NCBI GenBank assembly: GCA_025345505.1
Contig: JANVCC010000073.1
Location: 9,056,887-9,120,886, forward strand
Source: Todiramphus chloris collaris
Lineage: Eukaryota; Chordata; Aves; Coraciiformes; Alcedinidae
Direction: 5' to 3'
Length of the DNA stretch: 64,000 nucleotides
In this document: positions 1 through 10,795 of the stretch, piece after piece
Numbering within the stretch: position 1 is the first letter of the stretch
How the letters are laid out: each line of letters opens with the position of its first letter
Notes under the pieces: generated by a model
Databases searched by the model: none
Told to the model about the DNA's origin: nothing
Seen by the model: only the letters and a program-made list of their open reading frames with translations
Program-made: the position numbers and the translations under genes

Positions 1-48
1 CGCCAGCAGCGCGGCGCGGCTGGCTGCCTGGCTGGGAGAGGCAGGCTC

Positions 49-110
49 GGCGGCGGCGGCGGCCCTGGCGCACGCACACACACTCCGCACACACACACAC
101 ACTCGCACAC
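49..110. repeat. GGC trinucleotide run and CA-rich tract in the CpG island
   Basis: About five GGC units occur at 49-63. They are followed at 73-110 by an interrupted CA repeat with CG interruptions. Such tracts are common in vertebrate 5' UTRs and promoters and may vary in length between individuals. Confidence 0.8.
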
Positions 111-147
111 CGCGAGGGGAGGAGCCGGGGCGGCCCGAAGCCGCGGC

Positions 148-207
148 ATGGAGCCGCCGCGGCAGCACCGCCGGGATCTGGCGGAGCCTCGCAGCCCCCC
201 GCCCGAG
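148..207 (+). CDS. Possible first coding exon, partial, product unknown
   Basis: The ATG at 148 has G at -3 and G at +4, a strong initiation context. The reading frame then runs for 20 codons rich in Pro, Arg and Glu up to GAG|GTGCGC, where GT at 208-209 is a plausible splice donor. If unspliced, the frame continues to a stop ending at 342. The same frame is also open without a stop from position 1 to 147, so the true start could lie upstream, or the whole segment could be 5' UTR. Long open frames are expected by chance in DNA this GC-rich. I do not recognise the peptide, and no domain, signal peptide or membrane segment is visible. No clear second exon was found downstream. Confidence 0.3.
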
Positions 208-536
208 GTGCGCGGGGAAGTTTTGCAGGAAAAGAGAAACAGCGGGGATGGGGCGGAGGGGAAGCTGCGCGGCTTCGTGCCTCGGGGTTGTTTGAAAGCG
301 TCGTGGCTGGGCTCGGAGAAGGGCAGAAAGAAGTGGGGGTAGAGGAAAGGAAAAAAATTAAATAGGCACCTATCATTTAATTGCTCAGGCCAAACCCTAT
401 GAGTGAGCAAACCTGTCTCCCACTGACACGAGAGGCGGCGTAGACATGGCACTGACAACACGCTGGGTCAGCCTCTCTCGGAGATGCATGATAGCAGGGG
501 AAGGGAGCAGAGGAAAGCACAGGCCCAAGCACCCCT

Positions 537-548
537 GGGGGGGGGGGG
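537..548. repeat. 12-base G homopolymer
   Basis: An uninterrupted run of 12 G. It is a simple repeat with no other recognisable feature. Confidence 0.9.
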
Positions 549-1194
549 ATGTCCAGGAAAACGGTCCTGCCGAGCACTCCTGGGGTTTTGCTCCAGCTGA
601 GCTGCGGCTGCCCACCAGCTGGGATGCCAGCCCTGCCCGCTGCCTGCCTGCTCTGTGAGTGATGGGACACCTGCAAGCAGCAGGCAGGACAGGGACATCC
701 TGAGGTGCTCCTGGCGACACCTTCCCACACCTCTAGCTACCCTATGGAGAGGCACAGAACAAGTCCCATGCTGCCCCACAACAATAGAAAGGGAAAGGGG
801 CCCACTGTGCCCTCCATCCATTTATACCCGGCTTCACGCATGCTTTTGTACCCAACTGCCTTCTAAACAGTAACTAACATTCATAAAACGGATGCAGAAA
901 ATTGTAACATTCTAAATACATAGATCTACTGAACAAACAAGTACCTACGTTGGTATCACAAAGACAAGACCAAAGTCCTGTTATTTTTCACTCTGGTGTT
1001 GTACAGGACCAGTGACACCCTAAACTTCCCTGGGTGCCAGGAAGCCTTGGAGACTTGGTGTTGGCAGTTTGTAACAACCCTTGGTTTGGTGGGGTCCTGT
1101 ATTTACTGCCATGCCCTAGCCCCGGGAGGTTATGCCACTGGTCACAGCAGCCAACTGTGCCACCACAGAGACCAGGCTTTGATGAACCCCCCAA

Positions 1195-1290
1195 CAGAAG
1201 CATCTTTATGAGCTTCCTGAGAATTAAGAGACATATCCAAGATTATAAATCAGATCAGTGGCAGAGCAGCTAATGTAATCCACAATTTTT
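1195..1290 (+). repeat. MIR-like ancient SINE fragment
   Basis: The segment follows the order of the 3' half of the MIR consensus: a TTAAG-like part at 1224-1228, CCAAG at 1237-1241, then CAGTGGCAGAGC at 1256-1267, the best-preserved block. It is heavily diverged. MIR/CORE-SINEs predate the amniotes and survive in birds as scattered, degraded copies. The match was judged by eye against the remembered consensus. Confidence 0.45.
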
Positions 1291-3008
1291 GCCTTCCTAA
1301 GGAGTACACAGTTGTTTTATAAACACTACTGGGTTAAAAATATTGCTGAGGAAAAGCTGGGGAATCGTTACCAGTGGAAGTGAAACATGACAGACTTCAT
1401 CATTTTAGCTCAGGCTTCACTGCAAGATTTGCATTTGCATGGTGTGTCTTGTGGGCCCCCAAAAGGGAGGGAGCTCGGGCAAGGCTGTGCCACTGACAGC
1501 CGGCGCCTGCACCCAGCAAACCCCAAAGCACTGCTCTCTCCCTGCTGCGGGCGGGCAGGTGCATGCAGCATTTCCTTTCTAGCAAACTCTGTTTTCTCTA
1601 CAGACTCAAGCACATTGCTCTGGGCCTCCAGCTTTAAAATACCATGAGTCAGGCCCCTCTTTCTTCTGGTTCTTATATTAGCATTTATTTAGCCCTGTTC
1701 AAAATCGTAATTTGTGGCCAATACTCTGAACCAACACAGGACATGGGGTCACATTTTCAGAAATTTTCCCCAGAAATGGGTACAAAGGGGTTGTTTTTTT
1801 AAATTCCTAATAATAAAAGCCTAGTCTGTTACCTAATCACTTACATTCAATAGCTCACCTATTGTTGGTAGCTTGGGTTTGAACCACTAAACTCAACTTA
1901 CTGAAGGCATTCGGCACAGGGACTTGCAGGAATTGGCAGTTCTGCTCCCCTTGTTTTCAGAGAGGGGTATGGGGTCTGCCAGCTGGCTGCCCCTCCACTG
2001 GAGGGGTCTGCAACACCCACCAGAAAGAAAAAAATGTTTCCTAGCTAGTAGTGCCTTCCCTTTCTTACATTAAACCCTTTTCAATTCTTCAGAAACTAGC
2101 AAAAGCATCATAATACAGTTCCTGAAAAGGCTTTTGGAGCTCATTCTAGCAAAGGTAAGGGATGGGTGGTCCTGCATGAGTGAGCAAAACAGCTCTTCCC
2201 ATGAAGGGCAATAGTAGCAATAATTCCTCTTCTCAGAGGTTACATGTTTGGCAGGTGGAGCTCCCCAAATACCCCATGCCCTCACCTGCACTATGAAGTT
2301 TGTTCATGAACCAGCTTTTTGCAGTCAGGTTTCAAACTGCCCAAGGACACACCTGATGGCCACCATTGCAGACACCCAGAGCAGTCTCCACAGGACCCAG
2401 CACCAGCCCCACTACCTGCTGCCACAGGGGCTTGGTGGGAGGGTGCCTTCACCACCTCTCTCGCCAGGGACACAGCACACTGCTGCCAGCAGCCATGCTT
2501 GGCCCCACTTGGTCTCAAGGCACACCCACTGGAGTAGGAGCTGGCCGAGCTCACTGCCTGCTTGCAGTAGCCACGTCCTACAGGAGCGAAGGGCTGTGGG
2601 GAACATGTCGGGCTGGTACGTGCTCCTGTAGCACAGGGCTGTCAGCAGTGGAGAGCAAACAGTGGCTGCAAGCTACCAGCTCCGGGGCAAGAGTGAGGCT
2701 GTCCCAGCTCTGGCTCCAAATAGAGCAAAGGGTTCATTTACTTGAACTGCTAGGAATAGAATGTTCAGCTGCCCTCAGTGTGACCTCTTTTACAGTTACA
2801 GTGGAAAATACAACTGTGGTTCCCAGCACCTGCAACAGCTCAGGACAAGGATAGTAAGATCAGCAAGGCCTCCTGGACCTGTTCAGCAGCACCCAGCCCC
2901 ACATTTTGCTACAAAGGGGAATGCTGGCTCAGCACAGATCAGGCTTCTGTTTTGCCGACAAGGCTGCAAGCTACAAGTCCTGCTGCCATTTCACCCGCCC
3001 CTGCACAG

Positions 3009-3079
3009 CTCCAGCCAGCCCTTCCCCTGCCCATCCTGCTCCACAAGCCCAGAGCCAGCTTTCTGGCAAGATGCTCCTG
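3009..3079 (+). other. Exon-like segment with good splice sites (candidate only)
   Basis: A pyrimidine-rich stretch ending in CACAG (3004-3008) precedes the segment, and CTG|GTAAGT follows it with GT at 3080-3081. The 71-base segment is open in all three plus frames, so the reading frame gives no information. It could be an alternative 5' exon or a cryptic splice pair, since GC-rich introns often contain such pairs. Confidence 0.2.
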
Positions 3080-4229
3080 GTAAGTGGCTTTGGCAGTTGT
3101 CCTCATTTAGGGTTAGAGGAGGAGGAGGCCTGCTGGAGAACCCCTCTGATGAAGGCACAAGTGCCTAGACCCCTTAGGCAGCAGCTGATGCTGTGGCCAA
3201 GACTGAGCAGCTGTGAGTGGAAGCATAAGGCTGAAAGCACTGTAAAACCAAGAGAGCTGCTGAGGTTGCAGCAAAAGGATTGGACTTCCCACCTGCTCCT
3301 TCAGGTTCGGCAGCAAACAGCAGGGTACAGAGTCTGAAGCAGGGAAGGGGCATCACAGCCTCATCTGTTCTCTACATACATTCCACACTAACCTCATTAC
3401 AGAAAGCCTTTGCACACACGTGCTGTATATGCAAAGGGAGATACAAAGGTGAAGAGGAAGATGTGAAGTAGTAATGAGGGGTCATTCAGTGCTCTGCTCC
3501 AAAGGCAGGGCTCAGCAGCCAGGCTGCAGCCACCACAATCCACCCCGTTGTCCCTATTCCTGAAGGAAGAGTGGCAAGACTGTGACCATGGTGGGTCAGG
3601 CAAGAGAGCCTGAGGCCAGTGGTCCACAGCTACAGGGGTAACTGAACTGCAACTTTTGAGAGACAGTACAGAAACATTTTCTGCTGAGAATACTCCATTT
3701 GATCCAAAGAAAACCCTATTTTTCCACAAAACAACAAGAATGAAATCACAGTTTCTATCCAGAAAACATTAATGGAAAATTTGTGCCCAGCTATGCTGTT
3801 GAATACAGATTGGAGATATTTGGATTTCTGAGGAAAGGAAGGTCAAGTCATTTTCACAGTGTGAAAAATGAAGCTAACAGAGTTCATATTTCTCTGTGAA
3901 GCAATGATTGATTTTTCTTTCTGTGTCTCATTCATACCGCACTAAACATGTATAGAGAACAAACTTATAATACCTTAGATAAAGCACAGAGATTACATTA
4001 ATACATTGAAAATTAAGTTAACATTAGCATCTGTTTGAAGGTAGCACAAGAACATTTAGCCTGACTCCATGAAAACAGGCCGTTGGCATGAGTGCATAAA
4101 TCTTACGTATCCTAAAGCTGCTTTATCAGAAAAAAAATCACCATTGAGATGCACATATATAAAGTAGTAACCCATCATGTGCTGCCTCTATGGCTGAATT
4201 TCCCATTTGGAAGTACATAAGAATTTTAG

Positions 4230-4450
4230 TTACTGAAAGTAGGTTGTTACTCAGTTTCAAGTGCATATGTATAGGTAATCTTTATTTTCCTGTGATCTTA
4301 ATTGTAATTATCATCTCTGTGCTGCCCGAGTGATTTATTTAAGTGCAGAGAGCTACTCTCTTATTAGCATTTTTACTTCTGTTTTATGAAACAAGAATAA
4401 TGTAATACAATGACTTCTGAAAATTCATTGATAAATTCTTCTCACTGGGA
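4230..4450. promoter_or_regulatory. Candidate conserved non-coding element
   Basis: The block is repeat-free and AT-rich, with octamer-like and homeodomain-like words (TTAATTGTAATTA, TTATTAGCATTT). This resembles long-range enhancers of developmental genes. The call rests on texture alone, with no alignment. Confidence 0.2.
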
Positions 4451-4659
4451 GAAGAGGGAACATTTTCACATCCTGCTGAATAATCTTTCCTTCCCTTGGT
4501 TTTTCTAGACTCTTTTAGGAAACATGATGGTTTGTTATTTTTATTATATTAGAGTTCACAATGGCTCTTACATGTCATGTGTTAAGATATGTCCACAGCT
4601 AGCTGCAAGGACACACCAAGTTTCATCACCCTTTGCTCACGTCAGGCAAACAGCGGATG

Positions 4660-4715
4660 TTATAAGGTCCCACAGCAGTTAGACACGGATTGGTCATAGG
4701 GGATTTCAGGTCCCT
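4660..4715 (+). repeat. Weak MIR-like fragment
   Basis: AAGGTCCCACAGCAGTTAG at 4664-4682 resembles the MIR block around AAGGTCACACAGC. A diverged GGGATTTCAGGTCCC-like part follows at the expected distance. The match is short and could be chance. Confidence 0.3.
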
Positions 4716-7126
4716 CTTTTGGCACCTCTCTGTGTGTTGACCACACGTCAGCAAAAGCCCCAGGAATGCAACTCTAGTGATGAGAAAGTCCTTTCTAATA
4801 CACATCGCAAACTAATGCTTTCAAGAGATGCACACAGATAACCCAGCAATCGAGTCAGAAGTATTGTGGTGCTTAGAGTGTGACACTGTGTGACCCTGCC
4901 TGACCGAGACGTAGCTTCACCATGATGTTTTGCTACCATCAGAAAAAAAAAAAAAAATCAAGGAAGGAAAAAAGGCAGTAATAACAAGATTCTTACTTTT
5001 TAACTGTCACTCTGCACATCAGCCAGGCAACTCTTAAAACACTGTCAGAATAGTCTAAACTTTCAAAGACAGGCAAGACCAACACTGTACTCAAAGGCTG
5101 TGAGAAAATTGCTTTTCAGAAACAAGTAACCAAAAACATCTATTGTAAAACATATACAAATCAATTGCAAAGAGCAAGAGGGAGGGTCACACAACTAGGA
5201 ATCTGGAGAGCAGCAGTGGTCAAAAGTACAACGGCTCTATGTTAAAAAAAATAAATAATCAAGACCAATTCAACTTTCAAATAGGTATTTCATTAATTAA
5301 TTAGAATCATCAGTATTTGAACCTTCGCTTTCATCCATTCCTCTCCTCTTCCTTTCTTTTTCCTTGTTTTTAAGTTTGTGACCAATACTTTATTTTGCAG
5401 GTTTTAAAGATGGCTATCTTCTTCTCAGATTTAAGGAACAGGTTTATTTCATGCTTACCTACTGATTGGAAATGATGGGCCAAAGTGAACAGCTGAAGAG
5501 GAGGCCATCTGTTCCAATCCCTTCCTCTAACCAAACCAATTGCTTACAGCCTTAGCGTGGCTCTTACCCTCTCCTAGCCTGGCATGCAGAAGCAATCCCT
5601 ATAGTAGCTTTTGAACCAATTGCATGACCATATGTTCCTTGTGAGTGGAACCAAAGCTAACACACAGCATAAAACAAAACTATTTTATCAACTTTGAAAC
5701 ACAAATACAGTCAGAAAATTGAAGTGCAAAAACATGGTAAAAAGGCTTTTCACATCAGGTTTCCTTCTTTCTGCCATGTTGCTTTCAAAAGACAGAAGCA
5801 CTTTACAGCAATGTTGTCTATATATAAGCTGATGAAGTACTGTCTTGTCTTCAGTGATTTTTATGATGATATTCTCTAATGCACTTTGCAGAAACAGAAG
5901 ACTAGGCAAAGCTTCCTTTTTACGAAGGAAACAAAAAGAATAATATATGGCAGATAGCATTAGCATGGAGGTGGAATTTCAAACAGGAAAAGTTGATCTC
6001 TTGTTCCCTTTCACTTCTGTTATTCTGATAACATCACTCTTATGTTCAACCCCTTCAGTGTCAATTTTCTGGTCACCCTATGTTAGGAAAACACTTTCCT
6101 GTCTCCTACTAATATTAAAGCATGGTATCTCTAACAATATGTCGAGAGCAAATCCTATCGCCATTGGGATTAACTATAAGGAAGAAACATAATCCAAGTA
6201 ACGGCTTGAGTATTTGTCTAAATGTCCAATATCAAGCAAAGAAATCTGATGATAAATATGACACATTAAAAACTGCAAATAACATCCATCTATATGGAAC
6301 ATTTCATGTATACAATGAAGAGGTCAGACAAAATTGAAATTCATTTGAGGAAAGATTCCCTGCAAGGGAAGGTTGATAAATACTGATAAAATGTTTCTTT
6401 ACCAGTAAAAACCATGAATAAATTATGTTAACTTCATTGCAAGATCACTGTGTTTTCACAAATGCATACTCAGCTGAAGGTAGAGTTTTTTCACAAAGTT
6501 GATCAGTTTCACAGGATTCCAGGAGTGTTTTTACCAGTGTGCAGGGAGGCCACTAGACTTGTGCCAGTAGACTTCCTCCTGTCTGTGCCCTGAGAAAAAC
6601 AGAAATGCCTGCTTTCTGTGGGCAGACACAGTCATCTAGACACCTCAGCCATTAATGGATGGATCCTGTAAACTTACTACCTCCTAGTTTGCTATGATGT
6701 AACAAATATTCTGGTATAGAATATACCTTTAGAGTACTAGCCCACATATCCATTCTTTGGCAAGCACAGAGCACCGCATGAAAGTTAGTGGGTTTGGGCG
6801 TTCACACCTCCCCAGCATTTTACAAGAAACAAAAGCCAGTTCTGACTTGAGAAAAAGATATTCAAGCCCACCTACAAGACTGTGAGCTCCATCTGAGCCC
6901 TGGAAGACCTGGTGAAACTCACATTCCATACATAAATAATGTTAGGATGAGAACATCTGAGATGGTCCGTCAAAGGCCTTTGAGGGGTCTTGGAAAGGTT
7001 CTGCCAAGAACTGTGCAAGACCATTGCAGCAATTTCTTTTCATTCAAAAGATGAATGTCTGGCATATTTATTTCATAAAGTGAGAAGCAGTATTCCAAAC
7101 AAATAGCTAGAATGAGCATTATTCAG

Positions 7127-7340
7127 CCTTTTTCCTGGCAACCAGCTTAAACGACTGTGTCTTGCTTTTCTGGGAAACCTGCCAGGTGAGCTTTGCAAGG
7201 ATTGTAGTGCTGATGGCAAAGTCTAGAGGGTTCGCTCCGTGTGCTAAGCGGAGGTCTGTTAAAATAATCAGGAGGCGGCAGCGGAGGCCTTCATCCTGCA
7301 GAAGAGAAGAGGGTCAGAGCACAATGGCATTGCCGAGGGG
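7127..7340 (+). other. CpG cluster next to a splice-donor-like site
   Basis: Six CG dinucleotides fall within 7232-7334 in otherwise CpG-poor DNA, with GGCGGCAGCGG at 7275-7285. Just upstream, CCAG|GTGAGC at 7182-7191 matches a splice donor with GT at 7186-7187, but its best acceptor (near 7126) is weak. The patch could be a small unmethylated regulatory site, a non-coding exon or chance. A short open frame spans 7162-7347 and encodes an Arg-rich peptide I do not recognise. Confidence 0.2.
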
Positions 7341-10300
7341 AAACTGAGAGGGCTATTAAGTTCACTGGAACATGGACTGTCCTTTATCATGTGTTTGTAC
7401 AGCTCTAGCACTGAGGCACCCCAGAGTAACGTCTTTAAATGCGATTAAATGACTTACACTCTTCAAATCTATTTCCAAAAGCGAGTACTACAGCTTCCAT
7501 TTACTCTCATCATTGGGCCTGGGGTGCAAGTCTGATCCCACTTGGTTTTTTCCCTTATCCCCAGTGTAAAACTACTGCTTTGTCACTTGTCCGAGTCACT
7601 TGTGATTCTACCATTTATAGTGATTGTGCCTCATGAAGTCGTCTCCAGAGCTAGAAGAGGCAAGTGGCACCAAATTAGGTTATGATAATTGTGTGATATC
7701 ACCACATTTACCAGAAAGTTACTGAAGTCTTGAGGAAAAAAGTGAATAACTGAACAGATCTCTTAAGTCAGAGTTAATCCAAGCTACATAATGAAGAGCT
7801 GCCAAGTGAAAAATTTGCTACCGTGACTTACATATTGAACTGATTTAAATGACCTAATTTATTGAAATGCATTTTAGAATGCCTTTCTGTCATTGTGGAA
7901 AACTAGTCCTGTAAGAGTCAGTAATCATCGTCCTTGTGATGGTATTAATGCAAATTTCCCATTATATAGGATAGATTATTAGCTGTCTCATCCCTAAGGA
8001 AAACACTGATATTGACAACGAGAAAATTTCACTTTGAGTGAAAAAGCCCCACTTGGCAAGGAGTTTAAAAGCAGAATAGTATATATGTAAATACAACAAG
8101 AAGATTATAGATGATCTCCTTGACATTATTCTTCCATAATATGATGGAAACATTGGAAATTTATCTGGACTATGCTATAATAACTAAATATTGAAAGGAA
8201 ACTGTATAGCCAGCTACACTGAGGGGACACCTAAAAAAGCCTTTTGTCCACTGTTAGGAAGGGAAACCTCTTTGTGTTTAAAAGGTGACTAAAACCGAAC
8301 AGTGCTTGTTACAGATAACAGCTCAAAACTCCATAAGGAGCTGCTTCACAGAAGACTTGACCTAAGCAATTATGGACCCTTCTGTCACTTCTTCAATCTG
8401 TCCTAATCTTAAAGTCCCAGAAATAACAATCGAGCCCAATGAGTACATCTCTCTAATGCAACTGACATATGGTATACTCATTAATACCATATTTATTTAT
8501 TTTAAGGTAGAAGTACAATATTGCACCACTAAACCCAGCTACAACAGCAAGTCAACAAGTCAGTGGACATACTTGCAAATTAGTTGTAGGCACCTGATAG
8601 ACATTGTGAAAATAAGAAGTCAATCAAGAGCAGAACAGCCAGCTACAGCCTAGGGTTATTGTAAATATAGAACAATATCTATCACCCCAACTGCAACCTT
8701 ACAACTGTACGTCAGATCAGTTGTTGGAAGAAAAAAGTCAGCCACAGATCAATGTAATCAAGTGACTGATTACTTGACTGAGGAAAAAGTTAGTATCCTA
8801 TGCGTGGAGAGTTTTCTTTTTAGATTACAGTGACAAATGCTTCCTGATCTTTCTAAGACCTGCACACATTTACTGATGGTTCAGTCAACAGGCCTGAGAG
8901 GAGGCTAAGATTTTCTTAAGCAGGTGTTTGAAATTGCATTGGCATTTTTAGAGGATAATCAAAACAGTTCCTTTGGTCCAGGTTTGTGCTTTTAAGAATG
9001 TAGTTTCAAGCTACATTCAGGTTACAAGTTTCAACCATTTTAAAAATGAGGGCAGGAGCCATTGGGAAGGCTGCATGCACAAGAAATGTGATACAGGAAG
9101 CAGAGGCAAATAAATAAATTAAAGCATGTCTAGGTCAGGACAGCTGCTGCAGTTTTCTGCATGTTATTTTAAAATCATTATTTATTTTAGATATGCTTTC
9201 TGTAGTACTAAAAGTACTTTACACCTCTGCATTTCCTAAAAAATGCCATGAAGTAATGCAAAGCCGTGAAGTCGCCATGAACTAATAAGTACTCCTGCCA
9301 TTAGGCAACATGACAGAGCAATTTTAGTGGTCCACTCAGGCCTCCGATTTGTGGAATCCATTTTTATTGCATGCATTTCCTGACAAAACGGTTCTATGTT
9401 CCTCAGTCAAAATACAGAACTATTTGAATATAGCTTAGAATTAGTTATGCTAACCTGTACTTTGAGAGCAGTCACAGTATTAAATGATAGATACCCATTA
9501 GAAAGAACAAGTTTGAGTCATTGAATCCTTCATACAACATTTTTGTAAAAATTTAAACATCGGGAAGTAGAAAATGTACCAGTCCAGTGATATCTGTCAT
9601 TATTCATTTTTCATGTACTCAACATGATTATTCATTACTCAAAAATGACATAGTTAAATGCTAAGTCTTGCTAAAATATTGATCATAATATGTAGGGCCA
9701 TATAATTTATCTGCATCAAGTGAAATATGTTTTCCTCAGCAAGATGATGAAAGCTTGTCTCATTACAGCATTATTTCTACTGAAGTTTCCACCATTAGTT
9801 AGTTTAATGACTCTGTGAGCATTTTAATTGAGAAGATCCCTGTGTAAGTTTCTCATTCAAGACACATGGATGGGTTTAGATTCAGGAATGAGAGAGATGT
9901 GCAGCCGTCTGTGCTCTGCCCAAGAGCACAGGCAGAAGGCAGAGAACCAGATATAACCAAAATACCCAGATCAGGAGGGACAGAATGAATGGAAGGGGAA
10001 AAGACAAGGTAGTACAAGCTAGGAAACATGAATGGATATAACCTGCTCGTGAAAATTGTTGGGCTGGAAATGGGCTATACAAATTTGCTTAAATTGTTCT
10101 CACCCCCAGAAAAGTCCCCTGAGGCCAGTGGAAAGTTACTGACCTTTGAGAAGCAAGTCTGATAAGAAAAGGTAAATGTTTCTATTACAAGCCTTGATTT
10201 GGCTATGAAATTAACCAGCAATCTTGCATCATCCAGTACCTGCACACAATGATTCACATACATTCAAAGGAAGAAAAAAACTTAATCAGAGTAAGACACT

Positions 10301-10654
10301 ATTTAATGTCAGTTCCATGTAGATGGTCAGCAGATCTGTTCAAGTGGTGTTCTGCTGTCCTCGCTGAGGATGTGAGCTAGGTCTTTATCAGCTCTTCCCA
10401 TGAAATCTTGTATTACTGTCAGTAGTGTGACACCAAAGTGCTGATATCAGAATATTTTGCGGCTAATCTTGTCCATGTTTCTGATAAATTAAGGAAAGTG
10501 TTGCTACAGGAGACTATGCTCCCTCTGTGGCAGAGTCATAGAAGTGAGGTCAGTCCCACCTGTACACACGCTTTGCGGAAGAGTAATCTAGGGGGAAAAT
10601 GGACACAAGTAACGTTCTTATTTAATCAGAAAAAATGTTCTGGGGTCAGAGAGA
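7341..10654. other. AT-rich non-coding stretch
   Basis: No gene, clear repeat or RNA gene is recognised. Open frames are short and unsupported. A repeat-free block at 9150-9400 is a weak candidate conserved element. Confidence 0.6.
9150..9400. promoter_or_regulatory. Candidate conserved non-coding element
   Basis: This repeat-free block holds an AT-rich core (TTTAAAATCATTATTTATTTT) followed by a less AT-biased segment containing several retained CG dinucleotides (near 9269-9277 and 9346). The mix resembles developmental enhancers. The call is by appearance only. Confidence 0.18.
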
Positions 10655-10795
10655 GACATTTTTATTTGTGATTCCCAGCTACTTAAACAGAAGCCAAGAA
10701 GAGCTTGAGTGATTTGCCTGAAGTCACGGAGTTCTGTGTATTTTAGTTTAGTCCTGTGATCTGACATCGACACTGTTAGCTCAGTCTCTTTTCAG
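10655..10795 (+). repeat. MIR-like ancient SINE fragment
   Basis: GAGCTTGAGTGATTTGCC at 10701-10718 followed by AAGTCAC at 10721-10727 matches, in order and spacing, the MIR block reading GAGGTTAAGTGACTTGCC then AAGGTCAC. The downstream GATCTGACATC part (10758-10768) resembles the end of the same element. The copy is old and diverged, and was identified by eye. Confidence 0.5.

Larger units (their letters stand above)
1..345 (+). promoter_or_regulatory. CpG island, probable promoter/first exon of an unidentified gene
   Basis: This is the only strongly CpG-rich stretch in the window. It is dense in CG dinucleotides and contains a GGC run, a CA-rich tract and a GC box (GGGGCGG at 127-133). CpG density falls sharply after about 330, and the following 60 kb is CpG-poor. 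In vertebrates this pattern marks an unmethylated promoter and first exon. No TATA box is visible, which suits a CpG-island promoter. The left edge is cut by the window, so the transcription start may lie further left. The plus orientation is inferred from the ATG and donor described separately. A minus-strand or bidirectional promoter cannot be excluded. Confidence 0.75.
346..3730. other. Moderately GC-rich non-coding stretch after the CpG island
   Basis: I see no convincing gene here. Several overlapping open frames on both strands between 2240 and 3340 reflect higher GC content rather than coding: they overlap in all frames and have no recognisable domain. The stretch contains a 12-G run at 537-548, a MIR-like fragment near 1195-1290 and one segment with good splice signals at 3009-3079. 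It probably lies in the first intron of the gene starting at the CpG island. Confidence 0.6.
3731..7126. other. AT-rich non-coding stretch
   Basis: No gene is recognised. Open frames are short and scattered over both strands. The stretch includes an AT-rich block at 4230-4450 that looks like a conserved non-coding element, a weak MIR-like fragment at 4660-4715 and a 14-A run near 4944-4957. The rest has no visible feature. Confidence 0.6.

Noticed and set aside
2248..3337. Overlapping open frames of up to 162 codons on both strands
   Set aside because: They overlap in several frames at once, have no recognisable domain and lie in a GC-richer patch where stop codons are rare by composition.
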